In this document: piece after piece, positions 1 through 6,245 of the stretch
Position numbering within the stretch: position 1 is the first letter of the stretch
How the letters are laid out: each line of letters opens with the position of its first letter
Assembly: GCA_002726845.1 (NCBI GenBank)
Contig: PBSP01000034.1
Coordinates: 5,289-11,653, forward strand
Length of the DNA stretch: 6,365 bases
Direction of reading: 5' to 3'
From: Methanobacteriota archaeon
Lineage (GTDB): Archaea > Thermoplasmatota > Poseidoniia > Poseidoniales > Poseidoniaceae
Program-made: the position numbers and the translations under genes
Notes under the pieces: generated by a model
Databases searched by the model: none
What the model was told of the DNA's origin: nothing
What the model saw: only the letters and a program-made list of their open reading frames with translations

Positions 1-36
1 AGGAATCTTCTCGTTCATTTTGAGGCTGTAGAATGA
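1..36 (+). CDS. C-terminal tail of an upstream gene (partial, reading frame uncertain)
   Basis: Frame 1 is open from the window edge and ends with a TGA at 34-36. That stop overlaps the ATG of the glycosyltransferase (33-35) in the ATGA arrangement common for translationally coupled operon genes. The visible tail would be RNLLVHFEAVE. A second possibility is frame 2, which ends at TAG 29-31 with the tail GIFSFILRL. About ten residues do not allow the product to be recognised. The ATGA overlap favours frame 1 and suggests the glycosyltransferase is not the first gene of its operon. Confidence 0.3.
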   Translation, partial: RNLLVHFEAVE

Positions 37-1136
37 CTGAATCATCGCTCGTCACGGTCACAGTTTGTGCACGAAACGGAGCACACTGGGTTGAGGAATG
101 CTTGGATGCACTCCACGCCCAAACGCATCGTCCTTTGGAAATCATTGCGGTCAATGACGGGTCCACAGATTCAACAGGTGTACGAATGGATCAATGGAAA
201 CAGTCCAAGGCGGATTCTGATGTTGATGTAACCATCGTACATCAAGATGCGATCGGCCTATCAGCCGGTCGAATGAACGCTCTTGAAAGGGCTCAGGGTG
301 AATGGGTTGCCATAACAGACATCGATGTTCGCCCTGAACAAGATTGGATCGAAAAAATGCTTGAGGCGAATGAACCTGTTGGCGAAGAGACCATTGTTGC
401 CGTTACGGGACGCACCATTTTCAAAACCCATACCGATGTTGTGAGTCGTTTTCGGGCGATTCAAATCGCATCCAAATATCGAAGCCGACCAAGACGCACC
501 TCTCTTGCAAACGGACCGTGTTCGATGTTCAAACGCCACGCATTGTTGGATGTCGGAGGCTTCGATTCCAATTGGTATCATGCAGAGGATATGGAAGTGA
601 GCCTTCGCCTGCTGCAGAACGGTGGAAGCATCGTCTACGCACCCGATGCTATTGTTTCGCACGTGCCTGAGATTGGAGTTCGACGTTTCCTGCACAAACG
701 ACGTCGGGATGCTCGAGCCCACCTCCGTATTGTTCGACACTACCCTTCCCGCCAACGCTCCGGCCCTGGATTTGATTTCATCGGCAGCGCAGGCATTGCC
801 TTGTCAATTTTTCCAGTGGTTTTGTTGATGCTTTTGAGCTTCTTACCCTTCCTCCTTGAATTGCCTGTCGAGCAATCTTTACAGGAGATGTGGCAAGTAA
901 AAATGGCGCTTGGAGGTCTGATGCTTGGTGCTCTGGTTGAACTGATGTTCCGTAGAGGACCACTTGGCACGATTACGCGTGGGGTGAAAAGCAGTGGAGG
1001 TAAAGGAGGCTTTCTCGTTGCAATATCTGTTCGAATTTTGGTACTGCGCTGGTCGATAGCGCTGTGGCAAGGCCTGATTCTGGGTTGCCTTGATGCAATT
1101 TTCGCACGAAACGGGCACAAGCGTTTGTTCGGTTGA
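33..1136 (+). CDS. Family 2 (GT-A fold) glycosyltransferase with C-terminal membrane segments
   Basis: This 367-residue protein probably transfers a sugar from an activated nucleotide sugar to a lipid-linked or envelope glycan at the cytoplasmic face of the membrane. The N-terminus has the GT2 pattern: a beta strand with TVTVCARNGA (8-17), then EIIAVNDGSTDST (36-48), where the Asp contacts the nucleotide. The metal-binding DXD motif is D96-I-D98 in VAITDIDVRPE. The acceptor-side motif GGFDSNWYHAED (175-186) carries the probable catalytic E185-D186. A basic stretch (KRRRDARAH) replaces the QxxRW motif of processive synthases, which argues against a polymerising enzyme. Hydrophobic segments lie near 252-275, 291-306 and 327-358, so the tail is membrane embedded. 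GAGG at 22-25, seven bases before the ATG, is a fitting ribosome binding site. Donor and acceptor cannot be read from the sequence. The family assignment is firm; the membrane role is inferred. Confidence 0.9.
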   Translation: MTESSLVTVTVCARNGAHWVEECLDALHAQTHRPLEIIAVNDGSTDSTGVRMDQWKQSKADSDVDVTIVHQDAIGLSAGRMNALERAQGEWVAITDIDVRPEQDWIEKMLEANEPVGEETIVAVTGRTIFKTHTDVVSRFRAIQIASKYRSRPRRTSLANGPCSMFKRHALLDVGGFDSNWYHAEDMEVSLRLLQNGGSIVYAPDAIVSHVPEIGVRRFLHKRRRDARAHLRIVRHYPSRQRSGPGFDFIGSAGIALSIFPVVLLMLLSFLPFLLELPVEQSLQEMWQVKMALGGLMLGALVELMFRRGPLGTITRGVKSSGGKGGFLVAISVRILVLRWSIALWQGLILGCLDAIFARNGHKRLFG

Positions 1137-1703
1137 TTACATCACAGTCTCGTCACCGGGCGGCGCACGACTTGCAGCGTTGAGGGCGAACCCAAACGCA
1201 ACGAGTGTAATGGATACAGAATAAACACCAAGATCAATCCATGCCATGTGTAAGGCGCTGTATCCGATGTAGAATGCGAATCCGAGAAGAAGGCACCACG
1301 CAGCGGTAAATCGCATGAATCCCCCTCCAGAGAAAACCAAAGCAGGCCAAGTATCGTTGAGAATCAACGATCGTGCAAATGCAACAAGACCTCCTTCAAC
1401 ACTGGTATTGATCGATTGCAAGCCAAGGAAGAGAAGGCCAAGACATGCTGCGATGAACACACCATCTCCGAGAACAAACAAGGGTGCATCATCCTTGTTT
1501 CCGAAGGCATCCGCAAGCGCTTCAAAGGTAAGAAGACCTCCCCAAGAAACCCGATAGGTCGGGTGTATTTGTCCAGCCATGTTGAGAATTGCCAGAGCGA
1601 ATCCCCAGGTGCCAATAGCAATGTACCATTTGGACAGAGTTGCCGAGGGTTTGAGGAAAATCTCAGCCAATCCGCCAGATGTTGCCTCATCTTCACTGCT
1701 CAT
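1137..1703 (-). CDS. Small membrane protein with four predicted helices, function unknown
   Basis: I do not recognise this family. The 188-residue product begins with an acidic, probably cytosolic stretch (MSSEDEATSGG). Four hydrophobic segments follow, at about 26-44, 76-96, 132-155 and 159-176, with a short polar tail. A Gly-rich patch (SGGGF, 125-129) precedes the third helix. No metal-binding or catalytic motif stands out. An in-frame ATG at 1721 would add six residues (MEVGRS), but the 1703 start is preferred for two reasons: a TATA-like box lies 26.5 bases upstream, predicting transcription from this ATG, and GGAGGT, formed by the upstream ATG itself, sits ten bases before it. The gene lies 39 bases after the end of orc1 on the same strand. 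Its stop codon directly abuts the glycosyltransferase stop. The hydrophobic pattern and the antisense-free frame make it a credible gene; the role is open. Confidence 0.75.
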   Translation of the reverse strand: MSSEDEATSGGLAEIFLKPSATLSKWYIAIGTWGFALAILNMAGQIHPTYRVSWGGLLTFEALADAFGNKDDAPLFVLGDGVFIAACLGLLFLGLQSINTSVEGGLVAFARSLILNDTWPALVFSGGGFMRFTAAWCLLLGFAFYIGYSALHMAWIDLGVYSVSITLVAFGFALNAASRAPPGDETVM

Positions 1704-1726
1704 GGACCTGCCGACCTCCATTTGGC

Positions 1727-1732
1727 ATATAA
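1727..1732 (-). promoter_or_regulatory. Candidate TATA box for the small membrane protein gene
   Basis: Read on the minus strand the hexamer is TTATAT, inside CTTATATG. It lies in the short gap between the orc1 stop and this gene. Its centre (1729.5) is 26.5 bases from the A of the ATG at 1703. In archaea the TATA centre usually lies about 26-27 bases before the transcription start, so a leaderless mRNA starting at that ATG is predicted. There is no experimental support in the sequence itself. Confidence 0.45.
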
Positions 1733-1742
1733 GAACAACGAA

Positions 1743-2984
1743 TCACAACGGACGCTGTTGTCGGTAACGGTTGTTGAACACAGTATGCATGTTCTCATCG
1801 GCTTGAATCATTATTTCTTGGGTTTCCACGTTACCGGGGATGCAAGAGTTGATCTCCTTTGAACGACCGTATCTTCCACGGCTTCTCGTTCGAGCAGTGA
1901 TGAGTCCGAGCATATCGAGATTGGCAATGATGCCAGATATTCGACGTTGTGTGAGAGAGGGAAGGTTGAGATGCGAGCATGCTTGGTCGTAAACGTCGTA
2001 CAATTGCCCTGTCTGAATGTTCTTCAAACCGTTGCGTTCGTTGATGAGAACCGCAGCCAATACGAGTTTTTGTTGCGTGGGTAGTCCAGCGATGACCGGT
2101 TCAATTTGATCAGCTTCAATTTGATGCTGCGCCATCCGCACGTGGCGTTGTTCAACTTTTTCATCACCAAGTTGTTCGGCTTTCTCAGTCGAAACACGGA
2201 GTAAATCCAGTGCACATCGAGCATCGCCGTGTTCTTGGGCAGCAAAGGCGGAACACAACGCAATCACGCCCTCAGATATGACGTCAGGGGCAATCGATTG
2301 ATCAGAGCGTTGACGCAAGATGTCCTTGAGTTGCTCAGCATCGTATGGAGAAAACAACAAGTCCTGTTGTCCGAGTCGAGAGCGTACTCTTGGGTCAAGG
2401 AATTCTGTAAATTTCAAATCATTTGAAATTCCAATTACACATGCTCTTGCATCGTCTAAGAACGAGTTGAGGTTTGTAAGATTGTAAAGAAGATCGTCAC
2501 CTGCTTTGCGAACAAGATGGTCGATTTCATCAAGGACGATGACATAAACGCCCTTCCTCGAATCCATTCTGCGAACCAATTCTTTGAACACTCGATCTGT
2601 TGGCCACCCAGTAAACGGAATTTCATCGATTTCGTGTTCTTCCAAAAGGCTGTTACCAATGTGAGAGAGAACTCGATATTGCGTGTCAATTTGACGGCAA
2701 TTCACAATGACTGGTGTGATGTCCCGTCGCATCTGCTTTCCTTTCTGCTGGAGTAGATTTGTGACGTGAAGCGTCACTGCTGTTTTCCCTGAACCCGTTA
2801 CTCCATAGAGAATCATGTTGGATGGAATTTGGCCGTTGAGCGCTTCCACAAGGTTGAATGCAATGCGTTCGATTTCTTTCTCCCGATGGGGCATAACTTC
2901 CGGCCTGTGACTGTGGTGAAGAATTTCTTTGTTGGTAAACAAACTCTTTCTGGAGAGCAAAGTATCGAAGATGTTTTTCTTCAA
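1743..2984 (-). CDS. orc1/cdc6: Orc1/Cdc6 replication initiator (AAA+ ATPase)
   Basis: This is the archaeal initiator that binds origin recognition boxes and helps load the MCM helicase. With a TTG start at 2984 it has 413 residues, close to the usual family length. The start region MKKNIFDTLLSRKSLF followed by PEVMPHREKEIERI is the standard Cdc6 opening. Walker A is GVTGSGKT (61-68), Walker B VIVLDEID (148-155), sensor 1 ISNDL (186-190), the initiator Arg segment DPRVRSRLG (197-205) and sensor 2 GDARCALDLLR (253-263). A C-terminal winged helix has the recognition region TQRRISGIIANLDMLGLI (345-362) and a basic wing RSRGRYGRSK (367-376). GGAGG at 2992-2996 lies seven bases before the TTG. An in-frame ATG at 3068 would add 28 residues with no family resemblance and no visible ribosome binding site. 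Identity is near certain; the start is less so. Confidence 0.95.
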   Translation of the reverse strand: MKKNIFDTLLSRKSLFTNKEILHHSHRPEVMPHREKEIERIAFNLVEALNGQIPSNMILYGVTGSGKTAVTLHVTNLLQQKGKQMRRDITPVIVNCRQIDTQYRVLSHIGNSLLEEHEIDEIPFTGWPTDRVFKELVRRMDSRKGVYVIVLDEIDHLVRKAGDDLLYNLTNLNSFLDDARACVIGISNDLKFTEFLDPRVRSRLGQQDLLFSPYDAEQLKDILRQRSDQSIAPDVISEGVIALCSAFAAQEHGDARCALDLLRVSTEKAEQLGDEKVEQRHVRMAQHQIEADQIEPVIAGLPTQQKLVLAAVLINERNGLKNIQTGQLYDVYDQACSHLNLPSLTQRRISGIIANLDMLGLITARTRSRGRYGRSKEINSCIPGNVETQEIMIQADENMHTVFNNRYRQQRPL

Positions 2985-2997
2985 ATTTTGGCCTCCA

Positions 2998-3004
2998 TTA
3001 TATA
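2998..3004 (-). promoter_or_regulatory. TATA-like box upstream of orc1/cdc6
   Basis: The minus strand reads TATATAA within GGGGTATATAATGG, the best TATA match in the window. Its centre, near 3001, predicts a transcription start close to 2975, which is just downstream of the favoured TTG start at 2984. Either the true start of transcription is somewhat closer to the box, translation begins further in, or the match is accidental. It would fall inside the coding region if the ATG at 3068 were used. Confidence 0.35.
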
Positions 3005-3166
3005 CCCCTATCAGAAGAGTCGACCTCTTCACACCGGGATGATTTCTGTGAGTCCGAGTCCCCCTCATAAGGATGTCCGTTGAAATTTTTTGGAGGAGAT
3101 TATTATTGCATGAAATTGGATTTTAATTCAGTACAATGATTTCAGGATAACACCTTATATTGAATG

Positions 3167-3172
3167 AAAAAA
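3167..3172 (-). terminator. Oligo-T tract after the MBL-fold gene (candidate terminator)
   Basis: On the minus strand a run of six T begins four bases after the TAA of the hydrolase gene. Archaeal RNA polymerase can terminate at T-rich tracts without a hairpin. I see no convincing hairpin before it. The spacer that follows, to about 3069, is AT-rich and has no readable gene. Confidence 0.35.
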
Positions 3173-3176
3173 TAAC

Positions 3177-3986
3177 TTAATTTTTGTTTTGAACCCATTC
3201 CGAATTCTGGAAAATCCAAGTCGCTCCGTCTTCAACATGGTGAACGTTTGTTGGATGTTCTGGGAGCGTGTTGGTAACGACCGGTTCGTATCGACTTCCA
3301 TCAGCATCAATGAACGTGTGTGTGATCAGCAACTTGACGTTGCGATGCCTCTCAGCCAACGCAAGAATATCATCAGGATTGTGGTGATGAATGGATTGCA
3401 CCCACCGCGGAATACCCATTTCAACGACAGCAAGTTGCGATTTTTGGAGGGCAATTTCGAGGTTTTCACACGGGCCCGTATCGCCCGAGTGGACAAAGCT
3501 GCATCCATCTGCGTGTTCAAAACGATATCCATAAGGGTCAACAGATTCATCGTGCAGGACTCGAAAGCGCTCCCAGTGCCAGCCATCGATTTGGCCAACG
3601 GTGGTTTCCACAAAGTGGACACCATCAAATGCATCATCGAGACTTCCAGGGTATGCAAGTTCGCACAGATGCTGGAGACGTTCTTTCACGCTGCTTGAAC
3701 CGACGATTGTCAAAGGCCGATGGCCTTCACGGTCCGAGATGTATTTTCTTTCAAGGAGGAGAAAAGGCAAACCAAAGACGTGGTCGCCATGCAAATGGGT
3801 GATGAAGATGGTCTCGATGTTGGCAGGTGAGATACCTGCTCGTCGCAATCCCAACAAGGCAGTAGGCGGCGCATCGATGATGTGTTTTCCATCGAAGATG
3901 AGGAAAGAATGGTGGCGTTCATGAGGTAAGAATGCGTTACCTGTACCGAGCATTCTCACCTCGTGGGCCATGGTTGCCGGTTTCAT
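3177..3986 (-). CDS. RNase Z-like metallo-beta-lactamase-fold hydrolase without the tRNA-binding arm
   Basis: This 269-residue two-metal hydrolase resembles the RNase Z/phosphodiesterase branch of the superfamily. Metal ligands visible are H64-L-H66-G-D68-H69, H145 (in VLHDESVDPYGYRFE), D169 (in HSGDT) and H223 (in LLITHTF). H200-H202 before NPDDILALAE sits where RNase Z has its HST catalytic histidine. Two differences stand out. The loop between GYRFE and HSGDT is only about ten residues, whereas RNase Z carries its long flexible tRNA-binding arm there. The usual DAGPGT is DAPPTA (38-43). Activity on tRNA 3' ends is therefore doubtful, and a small phosphodiester, ester or sulfate substrate is as likely. 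An alternative start is the ATG at 3971 (MAHEV). The ATG at 3986 has a GAGATGA-like site just upstream. The gene is divergent from the flavoprotein and 192 bases upstream of the preferred orc1 start. Fold certain; substrate unknown. Confidence 0.85.
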   Translation of the reverse strand: MKPATMAHEVRMLGTGNAFLPHERHHSFLIFDGKHIIDAPPTALLGLRRAGISPANIETIFITHLHGDHVFGLPFLLLERKYISDREGHRPLTIVGSSSVKERLQHLCELAYPGSLDDAFDGVHFVETTVGQIDGWHWERFRVLHDESVDPYGYRFEHADGCSFVHSGDTGPCENLEIALQKSQLAVVEMGIPRWVQSIHHHNPDDILALAERHRNVKLLITHTFIDADGSRYEPVVTNTLPEHPTNVHHVEDGATWIFQNSEWVQNKN

Positions 3987-4167
3987 TTCATCTCTTTCAA
4001 ACCTATGATGTTTGGTTGTGAAATTTTGGGTGAGTTTTCGAACAAAACACGGGTGTTAAGCGGTGTCAGCATTGCAGGTGCATCATTGGCGCTGTGTGGC
4101 AATTTCCTAACCTTCAATTACTTCTGTGCACAGGGACAACTGAATCCGACAAAACGGTGGTGGCCAA
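3987..4167. other. Divergent spacer between the MBL-fold hydrolase and the flavoprotein gene
   Basis: These 181 bases must hold the promoters of both flanking genes. No strong TATA match is placed at the distance seen elsewhere in the window. The weak AT-rich candidates are AAATTTT near 4021-4027 for the minus-strand gene and TTCAATTA near 4113-4120 for the plus-strand gene. An open frame from ATG 4005 to TAA 4185-4187 could encode 60 residues and would overlap the flavoprotein start; it is treated as unproven. I see no tRNA-like cloverleaf and no rRNA. Confidence 0.4.
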
Positions 4168-5964
4168 ATGGCGGAAAACAACGATAATTCACTCATCATC
4201 CTGTTTGGTTCACAAACTGGGAACGCAGAAGAACTCGCGGAAGAGACAAAGAAGATTGCAGACAAAGCTGGATTGGATTCTCACGTCATTGACATGGACG
4301 AATTTAGCGCTGCCCTGCTTCCCCAGCACAAACGAATCCTCATCATTACATCGACTTGGGGCGAAGGAGAAATGCCCGACAATGCTGAAGATCTTTGGGG
4401 CGACGTTTGCTCAAGTTCTCCCTCCCTTAACGGGATCAATTTTTCTGTTTGCGCAATCGGTGACACTTCCTACGATGAGTTCTGCAAAGCGGGCATCGAT
4501 TGGGACAACAAACTTCACGAGTTGGGTGCAAACCGAACAACAGAAATTCAACTCTGCGATGTCGATTACGAGCCAGAATGGCAACAATGGGTCGACAAAG
4601 CCATCCCTGCGATGGCATCCTTGCAAATCCCTCTTGCTCAGGAAGTTGATGAAACCCCTGTCACTGTCGAAGTCGAAGTGGTCGAAGAGGTCAAAGTCGA
4701 GAAATCCAAAGAAAAATCCGAGTGGAGTGCAAAAAACCCCTACAGTTCCAATATCACAGAGTGTTATGTTCTCAATGGAGAGGGGTCGAAAAAAGAAACA
4801 CGACACATCGTCTTCAGTCTTGGTGATTCAGGTCTCGATTACAAAGTCGGAGATGCGCTTGGTGTTGTTCCTGAAAACCCGCCGCACATCGTCGAGGAAT
4901 TGCTTGAGTTGCAAGGTTGGAATCGGGATGAAATGGTCTCCACCCACAAAGGTGAAAGAACCCTCTACGATGCCTTGAAGAAGGATTACGAGGTTCACAT
5001 GGCCAACAAAAAGTTTGTGCAGTCTTTGACGGAGAAAATCGTTTCAACAGGCATGTCCATTTCAATGAGAATCGTGAAACGAAGCAGAGACAACGTCAAG
5101 TGGTCATCTTCAGAAGAAGGAGATCTGCCGCCAGGTCTCAACTCAAGCTTGCCGGCAGATAATCCAGCATCCAGAGTGGAAGCGATTGTTGCGGACTCAA
5201 AGGCCATCGAGGATTACCTCTGGACTCGCGATTATGTGGACATCATGCGAGAATTCAACGTGAAATACACACCGGAAGAATTCCTTGACCTTACCGACCG
5301 ACTCAAACCTCGTTTGTATTCCATTGCATCCTCGCATGACGCTCATCCCGGGTATGTTGAACTGACGGTTGGTATCGTTCGTTTCAATTACCATGACCGG
5401 CAACGCGGTGGTCTCTGCACGCAGTACATGGCGGACGAGGTTGTCGTGAACGAAACACCGGTTGGAGTGTTTATGTCACCAACAAAATCCTTTGTACTGC
5501 CGGACGATTTGAGCACCGACATTATCATGGTCGGTCCAGGAACAGGGATTGCACCGTTCCGGGCGTTCATGGAGCAGCGTGTCCACGACAAGGCCCCGGG
5601 TCGTAACTGGTTGTTCTTTGGAGACCAGTCTGAGAAAACGGAGTACTACTACAAAGACGAAATTGAAGGATGGCTTGACGGCGGACACTTGTACAAGTTT
5701 ACGACTGCATGGTCTCGAGATCAAGAAGAGAAAATCTACGTTCAACACCGACTGAAGCAAAACGGTGCGGAGGTTTGGGAGTGGTTTGAAAACGGAGCCT
5801 ACTTTTACATCTGTGGCGACAAACAATACATGGCCAAGGACGTCCATCGAGCTTTGATTGAAATTGCCATGGAGCACGGTGGTATGTCGGAAGAAGACGC
5901 AACCCATTTCATCGAGAAAACAATGATGAAGGAACAAAAGCGCTACTTGCGTGACGTGTACTGA
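4168..5964 (+). CDS. cysJ: CysJ-like diflavin (FMN/FAD) NADPH reductase, sulfite reductase flavoprotein type
   Basis: This 598-residue protein should pass electrons from NADPH through FAD and FMN to a partner, classically the sulfite reductase haemoprotein. An N-terminal flavodoxin domain (about 8-150) has the FMN loops GSQTGNAEE (14-22), STWGEGEMPDNA (62-73) and GDTSYDEFCKAG (98-109). A charged Val/Glu/Lys linker (about 159-185) follows. The FAD domain has RLYSIASS (382-389) and GGLCTQYM (414-421). The NADPH domain has GPGTGIAPFRAF (456-467), FFGDQ (483-487), WSRDQ (515-519) and CGD (549-551). The C-terminus RYLRDVY matches CysJ, ending on the aromatic residue that stacks on FAD. Compared with what I recall of E. 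coli CysJ, it lacks the N-terminal extension and has roughly 40-50 extra residues near 292-341. GGTGG (4156-4160) precedes the ATG. No cysI lies in the window, so the acceptor is unproven. The specific symbol is less certain than the family. Confidence 0.92.
   Translation: MAENNDNSLIILFGSQTGNAEELAEETKKIADKAGLDSHVIDMDEFSAALLPQHKRILIITSTWGEGEMPDNAEDLWGDVCSSSPSLNGINFSVCAIGDTSYDEFCKAGIDWDNKLHELGANRTTEIQLCDVDYEPEWQQWVDKAIPAMASLQIPLAQEVDETPVTVEVEVVEEVKVEKSKEKSEWSAKNPYSSNITECYVLNGEGSKKETRHIVFSLGDSGLDYKVGDALGVVPENPPHIVEELLELQGWNRDEMVSTHKGERTLYDALKKDYEVHMANKKFVQSLTEKIVSTGMSISMRIVKRSRDNVKWSSSEEGDLPPGLNSSLPADNPASRVEAIVADSKAIEDYLWTRDYVDIMREFNVKYTPEEFLDLTDRLKPRLYSIASSHDAHPGYVELTVGIVRFNYHDRQRGGLCTQYMADEVVVNETPVGVFMSPTKSFVLPDDLSTDIIMVGPGTGIAPFRAFMEQRVHDKAPGRNWLFFGDQSEKTEYYYKDEIEGWLDGGHLYKFTTAWSRDQEEKIYVQHRLKQNGAEVWEWFENGAYFYICGDKQYMAKDVHRALIEIAMEHGGMSEEDATHFIEKTMMKEQKRYLRDVY
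4642..4722 (+). repeat. Low-complexity GTCGAA/GTC-GAG-rich stretch encoding the inter-domain linker
   Basis: Within the flavoprotein gene, Val, Glu and Lys codons recur as near repeats (GAAGTCGAAGTGGTCGAAGAG and similar units). They encode an acidic then Lys/Glu-mixed linker of about 27 residues between the FMN and FAD domains. This is a flexible hinge of the kind diflavin reductases need for domain swinging. The units are imperfect and remain in frame. Confidence 0.5.
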
Positions 5965-5972
5965 ACATCTCG

Positions 5973-6224
5973 TCAGTCATCGTCGATGTGAAACGCCCAC
6001 ACCGAGTGCTGTTGTCCATCAACAATTCGCTTCTCAACGCACACAACAAAAGGAGATTTTCTCAGCGCTCTGGATAGAATGTGCGCCTGAATTGGTCGCT
6101 TCTCTCGTTCAAGCGCGTGGATAATCTCACGGGTTGTAAGCGGTCCATGCACTCGAAGGTGTCCGACAATCCAGTCGGCGTGTTCACGCTGAAGACGTCG
6201 CTCCTCTGTCCATCGCCTCCGCAT
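5973..6224 (-). CDS. Small winged-helix DNA-binding protein
   Basis: The 83-residue product opens with a strongly basic helix (MRRRWTEERRLQR). A winged helix-turn-helix layout follows: helix 1 about 13-26, helix 2 in TTREIIHALEREK (30-42), a Pro turn, recognition helix PIQAHILSRALRK (44-56), then a beta wing from FVVCVEKR (59-66) to SVWAFHI (74-80), and an acidic end. No exact family is recognised; the DNA-binding role is inferred from this pattern. The only Met is the first codon, so the ATG at 6224 is the only ATG start. A TATA-like box centred 26.5 bases upstream fits a leaderless mRNA. The gene is divergent from nei and shares its promoter region, so it could regulate nei or simply be a neighbour. 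Its stop lies eight bases from the flavoprotein stop, tail to tail. Confidence 0.7.
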   Translation of the reverse strand: MRRRWTEERRLQREHADWIVGHLRVHGPLTTREIIHALEREKRPIQAHILSRALRKSPFVVCVEKRIVDGQQHSVWAFHIDDD

Positions 6225-6245
6225 AGGTATTGAAACACAAACACC

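Noticed and set aside
261..755. A 164-codon open frame antisense to the glycosyltransferase
   Set aside because: The sense strand carries complete GT2 motifs. The antisense product shows no recognisable motif or start signal.
1416..1862. A 148-codon plus-strand frame spanning the membrane protein gene and the orc1 end
   Set aside because: It crosses two credible minus-strand genes and has no domain signature; it is best explained by low stop density.
3050..3100. G-run (GAGGGGGAC on the minus strand) considered as part of an origin recognition box
   Set aside because: The TCC-TGGAAAC half that should accompany the G-run is absent, and there is no second inverted copy.
4005..4110. Faint resemblance of the spacer ORF (GVSIAGASLAL) to the riboflavin synthase pattern GDSIAVNGVCLTV
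   Set aside because: The match is short and lacks the rest of the family pattern, and the ORF ends after 60 codons. It is likely coincidence.
3987..4167. Spacer checked for a tRNA, with TTCGAAC at 4037-4043 resembling a T-loop
   Set aside because: No paired stems, anticodon loop or acceptor end could be drawn around it.
4094..4978. A 294-codon open frame on the plus strand overlapping the flavoprotein gene
   Set aside because: It is in a different frame from a gene with unmistakable motifs throughout. Its translation is Ser/Thr/Lys-rich without domain features, typical of an out-of-frame shadow.
5476..5937. A 153-codon frame antisense to the NADPH domain of the flavoprotein
   Set aside because: The opposite strand encodes the conserved NADPH-binding motifs. 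The antisense translation has no recognisable feature.
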